Positions 17,037 through 25,009 of a DNA stretch of 33,101 nt are shown here, one piece after another. The DNA is from an uncultured cyanobacterium (GTDB taxonomy: Bacteria; Cyanobacteriota; Cyanobacteriia; Cyanobacteriales; Microcystaceae), in NCBI GenBank assembly GCA_903887375.1, contig CAISPN010000051.1, positions 1 through 33,101 of the forward strand. Direction: 5' to 3'. The translations under genes were made by a program, and so were the position numbers. The notes beneath the pieces are model-generated. The model saw only the letters and a program-made list of their open reading frames with translations, made no database searches and had not been told where the DNA came from. Position 1 is the first letter of the stretch. Every line of letters begins with the position of its first letter.

Positions 17037-18530
17037 ATGAACTTTTCTGAGGAATTTGAATTATTAATTAGAGCTTGTTATCCTCTACTCTATATCGCTA
17101 CAGCCGAAGAAGAAAGATTAGAATCATCTATTGCCAAATCTGCACAAAAATTGGGCAATAGGACAGTGTATATTTGGGATTTTGTCGAAGGATATCAACA
17201 CAGCTCTGAAGGATTAGGCAGGCGCAATCCACTTCAAGCTCTAGAATTTATCGAAAAATTACCTGATAAATTAGGTGGAATTTTCATTCTGAGAGATTTT
17301 CAACGTTTTTTAGAAGATATTTCTATTTCTCGTAAACTGCGCAATTTAGCCAGATTATTAAAAGCACAACCCAAAAATATTGTCATAATCTCAGCCACAA
17401 TCAATATACCCAACGATCTATCTGAGGTTTTGACAGTTGTCGACTTTGCTCTACCTACTGCTAGTGAAATTCGCTCTGAAATAGAACAAATATTGACAAA
17501 TATCCAACAAACCTGTGAATCATCCTTGTTAGATGATGTGGTGCGAGCATCTCAAGGTCTTTCTCTTGAGCGCATCAAAAGAGTACTCACGCGCTGCATT
17601 GCTCTCAATGGAAAACTAGAATCAAACGATGTAGAAATGATTCTAGAAGAGAAAAGACAATCTATCAGACAAACTCAGATTTTGGACTTTTATCCAGCTA
17701 CAGAGCAAATTTCAGATATAGGCGGCCTTGATCAGCTAAAAGATTGGCTGCTACGCAGAGGCTCAGCTTTTAGTGAAAGAGCTAGGCTCTATGGTTTACC
17801 CAATCCACGCGGCCTTCTTTTAGTAGGAGTACAGGGAACCGGAAAATCTCTAAGTGCCAAGGCTATTGCCCATCATTGGCATCTTCCACTTTTGAGGCTA
17901 GATGTGGGCCGACTTTTTAGTTCTCTTGTGGGAGAATCAGAATCTCGCACTCGCCAGATGACTAATCTAGCAGAGGCTTTAGCTCCTTGTGTACTTTGGA
18001 TTGATGAAATCGATAAGGCTTTTGCTGGCTCAGAGGGCAAGGGCGATAGCGGAACCACCAGTAGAGTTTTTAGCACATTTATTAACTGGCTAGCGGAAAA
18101 ACGCTCACCTGTTTTTGTTGTAGCAACCGCTAACAATGTACAATTTTTACCAGCAGAAATGCTGCGCAAGGGCCGTTTTGATGAAATTTTCTTTGTAGGT
18201 TTACCAAATAGAGCTGAAAGGGAAGCCATTTTTAAAGTTCATCTTTCTAGGTTGAGATCTCAGAGTTTGCGCAACTATGATCTTAAAAGATTGGCCTATG
18301 AAACACCCGATTTTTCTGGCGCAGAAATAGAACAAATTTTAATTGAAGCAATGCATATTGCCTTTAGTCAAAATCGTGAATTCACAACAGATGATATTTT
18401 AGAAGCTGCTAGTCAAATGATCCCTCTAGCTAGAACAGCTCAAGAGCAAATTGAATATCTCCAAAGCTGGGCCTATTCAGGAAAAGCAAGACTTGCCTCT
18501 AGAGATAATAGGCTCTCAGAAAGAGATTAA
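17037..18530 (+). CDS. ycf46: AAA ATPase, Ycf46-like
   Basis: A 497-residue protein. The ATG at 17037, 4 bases after the RND stop, is preferred to an upstream in-frame alternative that would overlap the RND gene. Residues 1-200 form the family-specific N-terminal domain. One AAA module follows: Walker A GVQGTGKS (264-271), Walker B VLWIDEID (319-326), a sensor-1 asparagine in VVATANN and an arginine-containing RKGRFDEIFFVGLP stretch. A C-terminal helical lid ends the protein. Ycf46 proteins occur in cyanobacteria and some red-lineage plastids; work on a Synechocystis member links them to CO2 uptake, but the mechanism is unclear. Tight spacing suggests co-transcription with the RND gene. Confidence 0.88.
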   Translation: MNFSEEFELLIRACYPLLYIATAEEERLESSIAKSAQKLGNRTVYIWDFVEGYQHSSEGLGRRNPLQALEFIEKLPDKLGGIFILRDFQRFLEDISISRKLRNLARLLKAQPKNIVIISATINIPNDLSEVLTVVDFALPTASEIRSEIEQILTNIQQTCESSLLDDVVRASQGLSLERIKRVLTRCIALNGKLESNDVEMILEEKRQSIRQTQILDFYPATEQISDIGGLDQLKDWLLRRGSAFSERARLYGLPNPRGLLLVGVQGTGKSLSAKAIAHHWHLPLLRLDVGRLFSSLVGESESRTRQMTNLAEALAPCVLWIDEIDKAFAGSEGKGDSGTTSRVFSTFINWLAEKRSPVFVVATANNVQFLPAEMLRKGRFDEIFFVGLPNRAEREAIFKVHLSRLRSQSLRNYDLKRLAYETPDFSGAEIEQILIEAMHIAFSQNREFTTDDILEAASQMIPLARTAQEQIEYLQSWAYSGKARLASRDNRLSERD

Positions 18531-18581
18531 AAAAAGTTAATTAATCTTTAAAATTAAGCTTTTTCTAGAATTTTAATATAC

Positions 18582-18612
18582 ACTAAATTAGAGTTATTAA
18601 TCACAATTTAGT
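18582..18612. repeat. 8-bp inverted repeat between ycf46 and the next gene
   Basis: ACTAAATT (18582-18589) and AATTTAGT (18605-18612) are exact complements with a 15-base spacer. It is AT-only apart from one C/G pair, so as RNA it would be a weak hairpin. It may be a binding site or chance in AT-rich DNA. Confidence 0.2.
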
Positions 18613-18623
18613 AAGTTTTGATT

Positions 18624-18640
18624 CTTAACATAACTTAACA
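18624..18640 (+). promoter_or_regulatory. Phased direct repeat ahead of the MscS-like gene
   Basis: CTTAACA (18624-18630), TAA, CTTAACA (18634-18640). The 7-base direct repeat has a 10-base period, one helical turn, which is the geometry bound by OmpR/PhoB-type response regulators such as cyanobacterial RpaB. The sequence does not match the HLR1 consensus exactly. It lies 20 bases before the ATG. Confidence 0.25.
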
Positions 18641-18660
18641 CAAAGGATAGATCTAAAAAT

Positions 18661-20274
18661 ATGAATATTTTAAATCTTCCCAATTTTCTAAGTTGGGAAA
18701 TTTCTGTCCTATTAGCTCAAACTAATCCAGTGGAGATTATCAATCCTGCAATCAAGCAGGTTACCGTCTATCTTCCCAGTATTTTAGGCGCTGTTGCGGT
18801 TTTGATTGTTGGCTGGTTGGCGGCTGTAATTGTTGCTTCAATAGTTGGTGGTCTGCTCAGAAAAACTGATTTTGATAATCGCCTTGCTACTTGGTTAGGT
18901 GGTGGAAGAGGAATAGATAGATCCATTCCTATAGAAAAATGGATCTCTACTGCCATTTTTTGGCTGGTCTTTCTCTTTGCCATTGACGCTTTTCTCAATG
19001 CGCTGCAATTGCCTGCAGTTTCAGCTCCTTTAAACTCTTTCTTGCAACAGGTATTTAGCTACCTACCACGGTTTGTCAGCGCAGCGGTCACCTTGGGTAT
19101 TGGTTGGCTTTTGGCAACCTTGGCCAAGAAAGTTGTAGTAAGAGGAGTTGGCAGTTTTAATTTAGAAAATCGCATCGCCCAAACAACTGGCGCTGCTCCT
19201 GAGGATACCCCTCTGGCGCTCAATGAAGCTTTTGGCAATGCATTGTACTGGTTTATTCTGCTATTTTTCTTGCCTTTGGTATTAGATATCTTGCAACTGC
19301 AAGGTCCCCTTCAACCAGTACAAAATCTCCTCAATCAAATTCTGTTAGCTGTACCCAAGATTCTGACAGCGGCCCTAATTGGTGTAATAGGCTGGTTCGT
19401 TGCTCGAATCGTCAGGATTATAGTTACCAATTTTCTCTCTGCGGTGGGGACTGACCAAATTGGCTCCAAAGTTGGACTCAAACAGGGGAGAAATACTCTT
19501 GCCCTTTCCCAGATATTGGGCACTTTAGTTTATGTGCTGATTTTGATTCCTACTGCCATTGCTGCTCTCAATGCGCTGCAGATAGAGGCAATCTCAGCTC
19601 CTGCTGTAGGAATGCTTGGTCAGATTTTAAATTCTCTGCCTAAGATATTTACCGCAGCTCTAATTTTGACGGTCTCCTATGCTATAGGGCGTTTTGTCTG
19701 TGACTTGGTGACAAATATCCTCACTAGTATTGGCTTTGATGATATTTTCACTTGGCTAGGCCTTCCTAAAGAGCCACCAAAAACTTCTGAATATGTAGGG
19801 GCTGGTGGTGGTTCTTCTAAAGTTATCCAACAAACTCCCTCTCAGATTGCAGGCATTATAGTTTTGGTTGGCATCATGCTCACTGGCGCAGTTGCCGCAG
19901 TAGAAAAGCTGGAATTTGCCGCTCTTACTAGAATTGTCAATGCTGTTTTGGAAGTTTCTGTAAATGTTTTGGGTGGATTGATTGTTCTGGCTATAGGACT
20001 TTATCTAGCCAATCTTGCTTATAACGTAATCAGCCGCTCTGGTGCTAGTCAGGTCAAAATATTGGCTCAGACTGCGCGCATTGCAATCATTGCCTTTTCA
20101 GCAGCTATGGCTCTAGATCGTATGGGTGTAGCTTCCAATATAGTGAACCTGGCCTTTGGCTTACTTTTAGGTGGCATTGCTGTGGCTATAGCACTAGCTT
20201 TTGGTTTGGGTGGTCGAAGCGTAGCTGATGAAGTGCTGCGCGAATGGCTAGCTTCTTGGAAGCAAAGAAAATAG
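18661..20274 (+). CDS. Mechanosensitive-channel family protein with TM-helix repeats
   Basis: A 537-residue, very hydrophobic protein built from repeated modules. Each has a short amphipathic helix, then a proline and a membrane helix with a GW or GY at its centre. Copies are near 27-66 (LPSILGAVAVLIVGWLA), 125-160 (LPRFVSAAVTLGIGWLL), 221-257 (VPKILTAALIGVIGWFV) and 317-352 (LPKIFTAALILTVSYAI), with a divergent fifth at 425-457. The C-terminus (about 498-530, AFGLLLGGIAVAIALAFGLGG then RSVADEV) resembles the pore helix of MscS, but the beta domain that follows in MscS is missing. It is probably an inner-membrane osmotic-stress or ion-conducting protein; channel activity is unproven. The gene ends at a strong terminator. 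Confidence 0.82.
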   Translation: MNILNLPNFLSWEISVLLAQTNPVEIINPAIKQVTVYLPSILGAVAVLIVGWLAAVIVASIVGGLLRKTDFDNRLATWLGGGRGIDRSIPIEKWISTAIFWLVFLFAIDAFLNALQLPAVSAPLNSFLQQVFSYLPRFVSAAVTLGIGWLLATLAKKVVVRGVGSFNLENRIAQTTGAAPEDTPLALNEAFGNALYWFILLFFLPLVLDILQLQGPLQPVQNLLNQILLAVPKILTAALIGVIGWFVARIVRIIVTNFLSAVGTDQIGSKVGLKQGRNTLALSQILGTLVYVLILIPTAIAALNALQIEAISAPAVGMLGQILNSLPKIFTAALILTVSYAIGRFVCDLVTNILTSIGFDDIFTWLGLPKEPPKTSEYVGAGGGSSKVIQQTPSQIAGIIVLVGIMLTGAVAAVEKLEFAALTRIVNAVLEVSVNVLGGLIVLAIGLYLANLAYNVISRSGASQVKILAQTARIAIIAFSAAMALDRMGVASNIVNLAFGLLLGGIAVAIALAFGLGGRSVADEVLREWLASWKQRK

Positions 20275-20288
20275 ACCAAATAAAACAT

Positions 20289-20320
20289 AAAAGGGGTTTT
20301 TTACCCCTTTTCTTTTTGTT
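20289..20320. terminator. Bidirectional rho-independent terminator
   Basis: AAAAGGGG (20289-20296), loop TTTTTTA, CCCCTTTT (20304-20311), followed by CTTTTTGTTTT. The 8-bp stem carries A/T tails on both sides and lies between two convergent genes whose stops are 15 and 6 bases away, so it can serve both. Confidence 0.85.
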
Positions 20321-20325
20321 TTAGA

Positions 20326-22257
20326 TTAGCTTGCTCTATTGGCTAATTCCTCCAAAAACAATCGATCTTGTTCGGTCATTATTATCTCATTGCCATTGTC
20401 ATGATGATGAGCTGCTTCATTGGGCTCTGTAGGAAGTGGAACTATAGCTGAAACCTTATCTTTTTTAAAGAGCGTTTTTCCTTCTTTGATAGTTTCAACG
20501 ACCTTGATATTTTTGATAGCTAAAGGATCCACTTTGAGAGGATTTTGATCTAGAATCACAAGATCTGCAACCTTACCGACTTCTAAAGAGCCTTTATTTT
20601 TCTCTTCTTTGATTTCATAGGCAGCATTGATGGTTATGCTACGCAAAGCTTGATAAGGAGTAACCCTTTGTTGCGGGGCAATTACCTTGCCTGAGGTTGT
20701 AATACGATTGACTGCATTGTAAACACCATAGATTAAACTAGGGCTTACACCAGCAGGCATATCATGATTACTAGTCCATTTAATTTTATTGGTTTCCATG
20801 CTATTGGCAACTGCTGCCCAAGACTCACGTTCTGGCCCCATGAGAGCGGCAACATAATCACCCACTAATTCCAAAGCATTAATAGTAAAACTGGGAACAC
20901 CACCTACTGCCTTAATCCTTGCAACTTGATCTGGTCGGACGAACTGAGCATGAATAAATATAGGTCTATGATCGCTCATGCCCTGCTTTTTAATTGTCTT
21001 TTCGATAGCTTGTAAATACTGCTCAACTGCCTCATCTCCTAGAACATGCGCAGAAACCTGGATATTACTTTTCCAGTATTTATTAAGACTATCTTCTAAG
21101 TCTTTTTGAGGAGTTGTCCTCACGCCACTGTAGTTTTTATCACTCACGCCTTCAGGAAGCTTAGTAAAGGGTTTGGACATCCAGGCAGTTTCATTACTGC
21201 CATCTATCCAAAATTTTATTCCACCTAAACGGACCCTATTGATATAGCGTTTATCGAGATCTGGGCGCAATGACAAAAGAGCCTTAGTGTTATCTACCTT
21301 CTGATTGGAGTATTTTTCAACTACATGATAGGCTGCATCAATGGCATCATTCGCTACAGAGCCTTTGGCATATAACACTAGATCGATTGGTAGTAAATTC
21401 TTATCGATAGCATTTTTGGTGATATCAATATCATCAGCACCAAGACCAAATCCTGCTTCTAAGGCAGTAGTTTGACCGTTTTCTAGCCATTGTTTGGATG
21501 CTAGAGCAATACCTTTTTCTGATTGAGCTATTGTTATGGCTGGACGCTTAGCGCGAACATAGTTGAGGGCTTCTTCAGCAACATGACCATCTAATTCTTG
21601 AGAACCAGCTTTGCGGTAATAAATACCACCTTCTGGATCTGGAGTTGCAGCGCTGAGGTTTAGCTGTTTCATCAATGCACTATTAATTGCAGCATGGTGC
21701 CCTGATCCATCTACTACCATAATAGGATTGGTAGTGCTGATGCTATCTAATTCTTCTTTAGTTGGATGACGATGTTCTTCCATGTTGTTGGTTCTATAGC
21801 CTAAACCAACAATCCAGCTACCTTCTGGAACTTTTTTTGATTGCTCTTTGATTCGAGCAAGCAATTCGGGAATATTTTTAACTCCCAATAGGCTAGCATC
21901 TAGAAGATTTTTGCTTTGATAAATGAAGTGACCATGAGCATCAATAAATCCTGGTAAAAGGGTCTTACCCTTAAGATCGATTAATTCTGGAGATTTGCCG
22001 GCCCATTTGATTGCAGCAGCTTTATTTCCTGCATATTTTATTTTGCCTTCTTGGACAATGATCGCTTCAACATATTCGATCTGATCTCCAGTCATAGTCA
22101 GGATATCTCCACCATGATAAAGCGTACTCTTGCTAGAGGCAGAAACCTTCATTGTTAAAGGGGCTATAACGCTCAAAAGTCCGAGCAAAATAGCCAAAAC
22201 AAATGTGAGCCACCTGCGTTGATCAAAGAAATTAAAAATACCGTACATATATTCCAT
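20326..22257 (-). CDS. Exported amidohydrolase, YtcJ/amidohydrolase-3 type
   Basis: A 643-residue metal-dependent hydrolase. The N-terminus has a basic stretch and a hydrophobic core (about 16-34, WLTFVLAILLGLLSVIAPL) with VSA-S near 40, so it is a secreted or membrane-anchored signal. The barrel starts with LPGFIDAHGHF, metal histidines H108 and H110. Later landmarks are GSNETAW, the histidines in VSAHVLGDEA and FIHAQFVRP, and the aspartate in SNHDMPAGVSP. This is the order of the amidohydrolase-3 family, which hydrolyses varied amide or N-formyl substrates; the real substrate is unknown. The tail includes AAHHHDNGNE, a possible metal-holding patch. The start is the ATG at 22257; a second ATG three codons on is possible. 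Confidence 0.85.
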   Translation of the reverse strand: MEYMYGIFNFFDQRRWLTFVLAILLGLLSVIAPLTMKVSASSKSTLYHGGDILTMTGDQIEYVEAIIVQEGKIKYAGNKAAAIKWAGKSPELIDLKGKTLLPGFIDAHGHFIYQSKNLLDASLLGVKNIPELLARIKEQSKKVPEGSWIVGLGYRTNNMEEHRHPTKEELDSISTTNPIMVVDGSGHHAAINSALMKQLNLSAATPDPEGGIYYRKAGSQELDGHVAEEALNYVRAKRPAITIAQSEKGIALASKQWLENGQTTALEAGFGLGADDIDITKNAIDKNLLPIDLVLYAKGSVANDAIDAAYHVVEKYSNQKVDNTKALLSLRPDLDKRYINRVRLGGIKFWIDGSNETAWMSKPFTKLPEGVSDKNYSGVRTTPQKDLEDSLNKYWKSNIQVSAHVLGDEAVEQYLQAIEKTIKKQGMSDHRPIFIHAQFVRPDQVARIKAVGGVPSFTINALELVGDYVAALMGPERESWAAVANSMETNKIKWTSNHDMPAGVSPSLIYGVYNAVNRITTSGKVIAPQQRVTPYQALRSITINAAYEIKEEKNKGSLEVGKVADLVILDQNPLKVDPLAIKNIKVVETIKEGKTLFKKDKVSAIVPLPTEPNEAAHHHDNGNEIIMTEQDRLFLEELANRAS

Positions 22258-22360
22258 CTTTTGGTTGTTTCAAAGAGATTAACTCGTGAATATTTTAAGT
22301 GATTACGATATTTTTCTTGCTAAAATCTATGTAGTTATTTCTTAATTGTCTTTTTTCGTT

Positions 22361-23710
22361 ATGCTGACTATTTGCACTATCATCACCAAAAGTCATTTAG
22401 TCTATGCCAGAACCCTCTTGCAATCTCTTCAAAAATATAACGAAGATGTTAAATTTTATGTTCTGCTGGCGGATCAAGTAGATGGCTATTTTGAGCCGAA
22501 GGATTATGATTTTTCTTGGATATTTCTAGAAGATCTTTGTGATCAAGAGATAGTAAGACAAATGTGTTTTTACTACAGCGCCTTTGAGCTTTGCTGCGCC
22601 TTGCGTGGCCACCTTCATCAGTATCTCTATCAAAATACTGATATTGACAAATGGGTATTTCTAGATTCAGACATAATGGTTTGTGGTTCCCTAGAGCCTA
22701 TTTTTCAGGAACTAGAGAATCACTCAATTCTTTTGACAGCCCATTGTGATATGCCTGTTGACAATGAATATGTTTATCCTCATGAGGTAAATTTTCTGAG
22801 AGTAGGAACTTTTAATGCAGGATTTTTGGGACTAAGCAGATCTAGTACTACTTGGGGTTTTATAGAGTGGTTCAAAAATAGATTAACCAAATTTTGTTTT
22901 AATGATTTGGCTATATCTGAGCCTAGAAGTTTATTTGTAGATCAACTTTGGTTAAATTTAGTACCTCAATTTTTTAGTGGTGTCTCAGTCTTTTCTCATC
23001 CCGGTGCTAACTTGGGACATTGGAATTTGTATCACAAAAAATTAGAAATTGAACAATACGATAAAGTTTTGGTAGATGGAGAGCCTTTACTTTTTGTCCA
23101 CTTTAGTGGTTGGGATATCAATAATCCCGATGAAATTTCTAAATATAGTCCAATGTATCAGGGAAAGCGCAGTACTATTTGGTCAATGCTTGCCAAAACT
23201 TACCTTGAGAGCCTGCTTAGAAATGATTATCCAACTTCAATTAAATATCCTTACGCCTTTACTCACTATAGTACTGGAGAGACCATTACTTTAGCAGCAA
23301 GAAGACATTACTATCTCGAACTCCAACAAGGTTTATCTTTATCTGAATCTCCTTTTGCTTTTTCTAAAAATGTTTCTAGCTTTTTGAGTCATACAGAATC
23401 TATAGCTCTTCTCAAAGAAGAAATTGAATCAGTCCGAAGCGAGCTAGATTGTTTGACCCAAGCTAATAATCAACTTAAAACAACTATTCAAACTAGTCAA
23501 TCAGATCTCCATGAACTCTCACAAAGAAATACCGAACTAGAAAAAACTATTCAAACTAATCATTCAGATCTCCATGAACTCTCACAAAGAAATACCGAAC
23601 TAGAAAAAACTCTAAAAGCTATAGAGATTTCTAAGTTTTGGCGATTAAGAAATTTATGGTTCAAGATAAAAATCTTGCTAAGACTGCCTACCAGTAAGCA
23701 AATCATTTGA
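22361..23710 (+). CDS. Glycosyltransferase with coiled-coil tail
   Basis: A 449-residue protein starting at the ATG at 22361; an in-frame TTG 15 bases upstream is less likely because MLTICTIITKSHLVYARTLL is a typical opening strand and helix. FLDSDIMV carries the D-x-D metal and sugar-nucleotide motif (102-104). FNAGFLGLSR and LFVHFSGWD are landmarks of GT-A enzymes that hand sugars to surface glycans, closest in style to GT8-like proteins. From about residue 350 there is a coiled coil with a duplicated 21-residue unit, then a basic aromatic end (SKFWRLRNLWFKIK) that may bind the membrane. The sugar and acceptor are unknown. It stands alone between the amidohydrolase and rpsT. Confidence 0.8.
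   Translation: MLTICTIITKSHLVYARTLLQSLQKYNEDVKFYVLLADQVDGYFEPKDYDFSWIFLEDLCDQEIVRQMCFYYSAFELCCALRGHLHQYLYQNTDIDKWVFLDSDIMVCGSLEPIFQELENHSILLTAHCDMPVDNEYVYPHEVNFLRVGTFNAGFLGLSRSSTTWGFIEWFKNRLTKFCFNDLAISEPRSLFVDQLWLNLVPQFFSGVSVFSHPGANLGHWNLYHKKLEIEQYDKVLVDGEPLLFVHFSGWDINNPDEISKYSPMYQGKRSTIWSMLAKTYLESLLRNDYPTSIKYPYAFTHYSTGETITLAARRHYYLELQQGLSLSESPFAFSKNVSSFLSHTESIALLKEEIESVRSELDCLTQANNQLKTTIQTSQSDLHELSQRNTELEKTIQTNHSDLHELSQRNTELEKTLKAIEISKFWRLRNLWFKIKILLRLPTSKQII
23489..23614 (+). repeat. Two tandem 63-bp units in the glycosyltransferase tail
   Basis: Units 23489-23551 and 23552-23614 differ at only 4 of 63 positions by my count. Each encodes 21 residues (SDLHELSQRNTELEKT at the core), exactly three heptads, so the duplication lengthens the coiled coil without breaking its register. 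The near identity points to a recent duplication. Confidence 0.9.
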
Positions 23711-23738
23711 TCGCATCAGAATAATATATAAAATAATA

Positions 23739-23767
23739 TTGTATAAAGCAGATAAATATGCTAGGAT
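23739..23767 (+). promoter_or_regulatory. Candidate rpsT promoter
   Basis: TTGTAT (23739-23744) and TAGGAT (23762-23767) with a 17-base spacer, about 40 bases ahead of the GTG start of rpsT. The 96-base gap is otherwise AT-rich without other signals I can support. Consensus match only. Confidence 0.3.
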
Positions 23768-23806
23768 AGTTAATCCGATACTAATAAAGACTAGATTAAG
23801 ATAACC

Positions 23807-24100
23807 GTGGCCAATAAAAAGTCTGCGATAAAGCGTATAAAGATTGCTGAGCGGAACCGTATCCGCAACAAGAACTACAAATCCTCTGTCAGAACATTAA
23901 TGAAGAAATGCTTCCAAGCGGTCGAATCCTTTGGTGCCGGCAAAGAAAAGCAAGACTCTGTTGATGAATCACTAGCCCAAGCCTACAGCAAAATAGATAA
24001 AGCAGTTAAAAAAGGTGTGCTCCATGCAAATACAGGGGCTAGAAAAAAATCTCGCCTAGCTCGGGCTTTGAACAAGGTCAGCTCATCTGCCAGTGCTTAA
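23807..24100 (+). CDS. rpsT: 30S ribosomal protein S20
   Basis: A 97-residue S20, a basic helical protein that binds the 5' domain of 16S rRNA. The family opening [20 protein letters not shown] and the later [21 protein letters not shown] are unmistakable. The start is GTG, fixed by the conserved N-terminus. It leads the cluster rpsT-tatD-rpoB-rpoC2, which I recall from other cyanobacteria; tatD begins 61 bases on. Confidence 0.96.
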   Translation: MANKKSAIKRIKIAERNRIRNKNYKSSVRTLMKKCFQAVESFGAGKEKQDSVDESLAQAYSKIDKAVKKGVLHANTGARKKSRLARALNKVSSSASA

Positions 24101-24139
24101 GTTGAGCCTAAGAGTTCATTCTAAGCACTAAAAATAGTG
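24092..24139 (+). other. Two competing hairpins around the rpsT stop codon
   Basis: AGTGCTTA (24092-24099) pairs perfectly with TAAGCACT (24122-24129). The stop codon of rpsT is inside the first arm. A second hairpin, CACTA-AAAA-TAGTG (24126-24139), uses part of the same bases, so the two cannot form together. There is no U-tract, so a terminator is unlikely. An RNA processing or attenuation element is possible. Confidence 0.3.
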
Positions 24140-24161
24140 ACTGCTAAATAGTAGGTTAATA

Positions 24162-24947
24162 ATGCAGTTAGTTGACACTCATGTACATATCAACTTTGAT
24201 GACTTTGCACAAGATTTGGATGAGTTGGCTCAGCGCTGGCGCAACAATGGTCTTGTGCACTTGATTCATTCCTGTGTTGAGCCACAAGAGTTTGAGAGCA
24301 TCAAGGCTATTGCCGACCGCTTTCCTGAAGTTTCCTTCTCAGTTGGATTGCATCCACTCTCGGCAGATCAATGGAAACCAGGAGAGACAGATAAGCTGAT
24401 TTTGTCTCTGGCTAAGTCAGATACACGAGTAGTAGCTATAGGAGAAACCGGGTTGGACTTCTATAAAGCAGAAAATAAAGAACAACAAAAGGAGGCATTG
24501 GTTGCTCAGCTTAGAATTGCTCACCAGCTAGATATTCCAGTGATCATACATTGTCGAGAAGCTGCTCTAGATCTCAAAAACGTGCTTAAGGAATTTTTTG
24601 GGAGCGTTGGTTCTCTCAGGGGGGTTATGCATTGCTGGGGAGGAACACCCCAAGAAACCGACTGGTTTCTAGATCTTGGGTTTTATATCAGCTTCAGTGG
24701 AGTAATTACCTTTAAAAATGCTCAACTTATTCAACAATCAGCTCAAAGAGTTCCTTATGATCGCTTATTAGTAGAGACGGATTGCCCTTTTTTGGCACCT
24801 GTACCCAAACGTGGGAAAAGAAATGAGCCTTCCTACGTTTTTCATGTAGCAGAGTGTTTAGCTCAATTACGTCAGGTTCAACTTGAGGATTTAGCAAGAC
24901 AAACTACCGAAAATGCCCAAGCGCTTTTTCGCTTTGTCCATACCTAA
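24162..24947 (+). CDS. tatD: TatD family metal-dependent DNase
   Basis: A 261-residue TatD-type hydrolase with all metal-site motifs: DTHVH (5-9), GETGLDF (E95), IHCRE (H130), MHCWGG (H157) and ETDCPFLAP (D207). Family members are 3'-5' exonucleases acting on single-stranded DNA in repair or DNA turnover. The length is standard. It lies between rpsT and rpoB with 62 bases to the rpoB ATG, and is probably in one transcript with them. Confidence 0.93.
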   Translation: MQLVDTHVHINFDDFAQDLDELAQRWRNNGLVHLIHSCVEPQEFESIKAIADRFPEVSFSVGLHPLSADQWKPGETDKLILSLAKSDTRVVAIGETGLDFYKAENKEQQKEALVAQLRIAHQLDIPVIIHCREAALDLKNVLKEFFGSVGSLRGVMHCWGGTPQETDWFLDLGFYISFSGVITFKNAQLIQQSAQRVPYDRLLVETDCPFLAPVPKRGKRNEPSYVFHVAECLAQLRQVQLEDLARQTTENAQALFRFVHT

Positions 24948-25009
24948 AGCCTCTGTTGATTATCTCAATTCAAAACTATCTCGGATTTTTCTGTTATTTG
25001 ATCTCCAAA

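Noticed and set aside
13312-18229. Antisense open frames over argB, the RND gene and ycf46
   Set aside because: Low-complexity translations rich in Ser, Arg and Pro, which are mirror images of the real genes.
24956-25009. TTG-started N-terminal extension of RpoB
   Set aside because: The added 18 residues do not resemble RpoB, there is no ribosome site, and the ATG at 25010 begins the conserved N-terminus.
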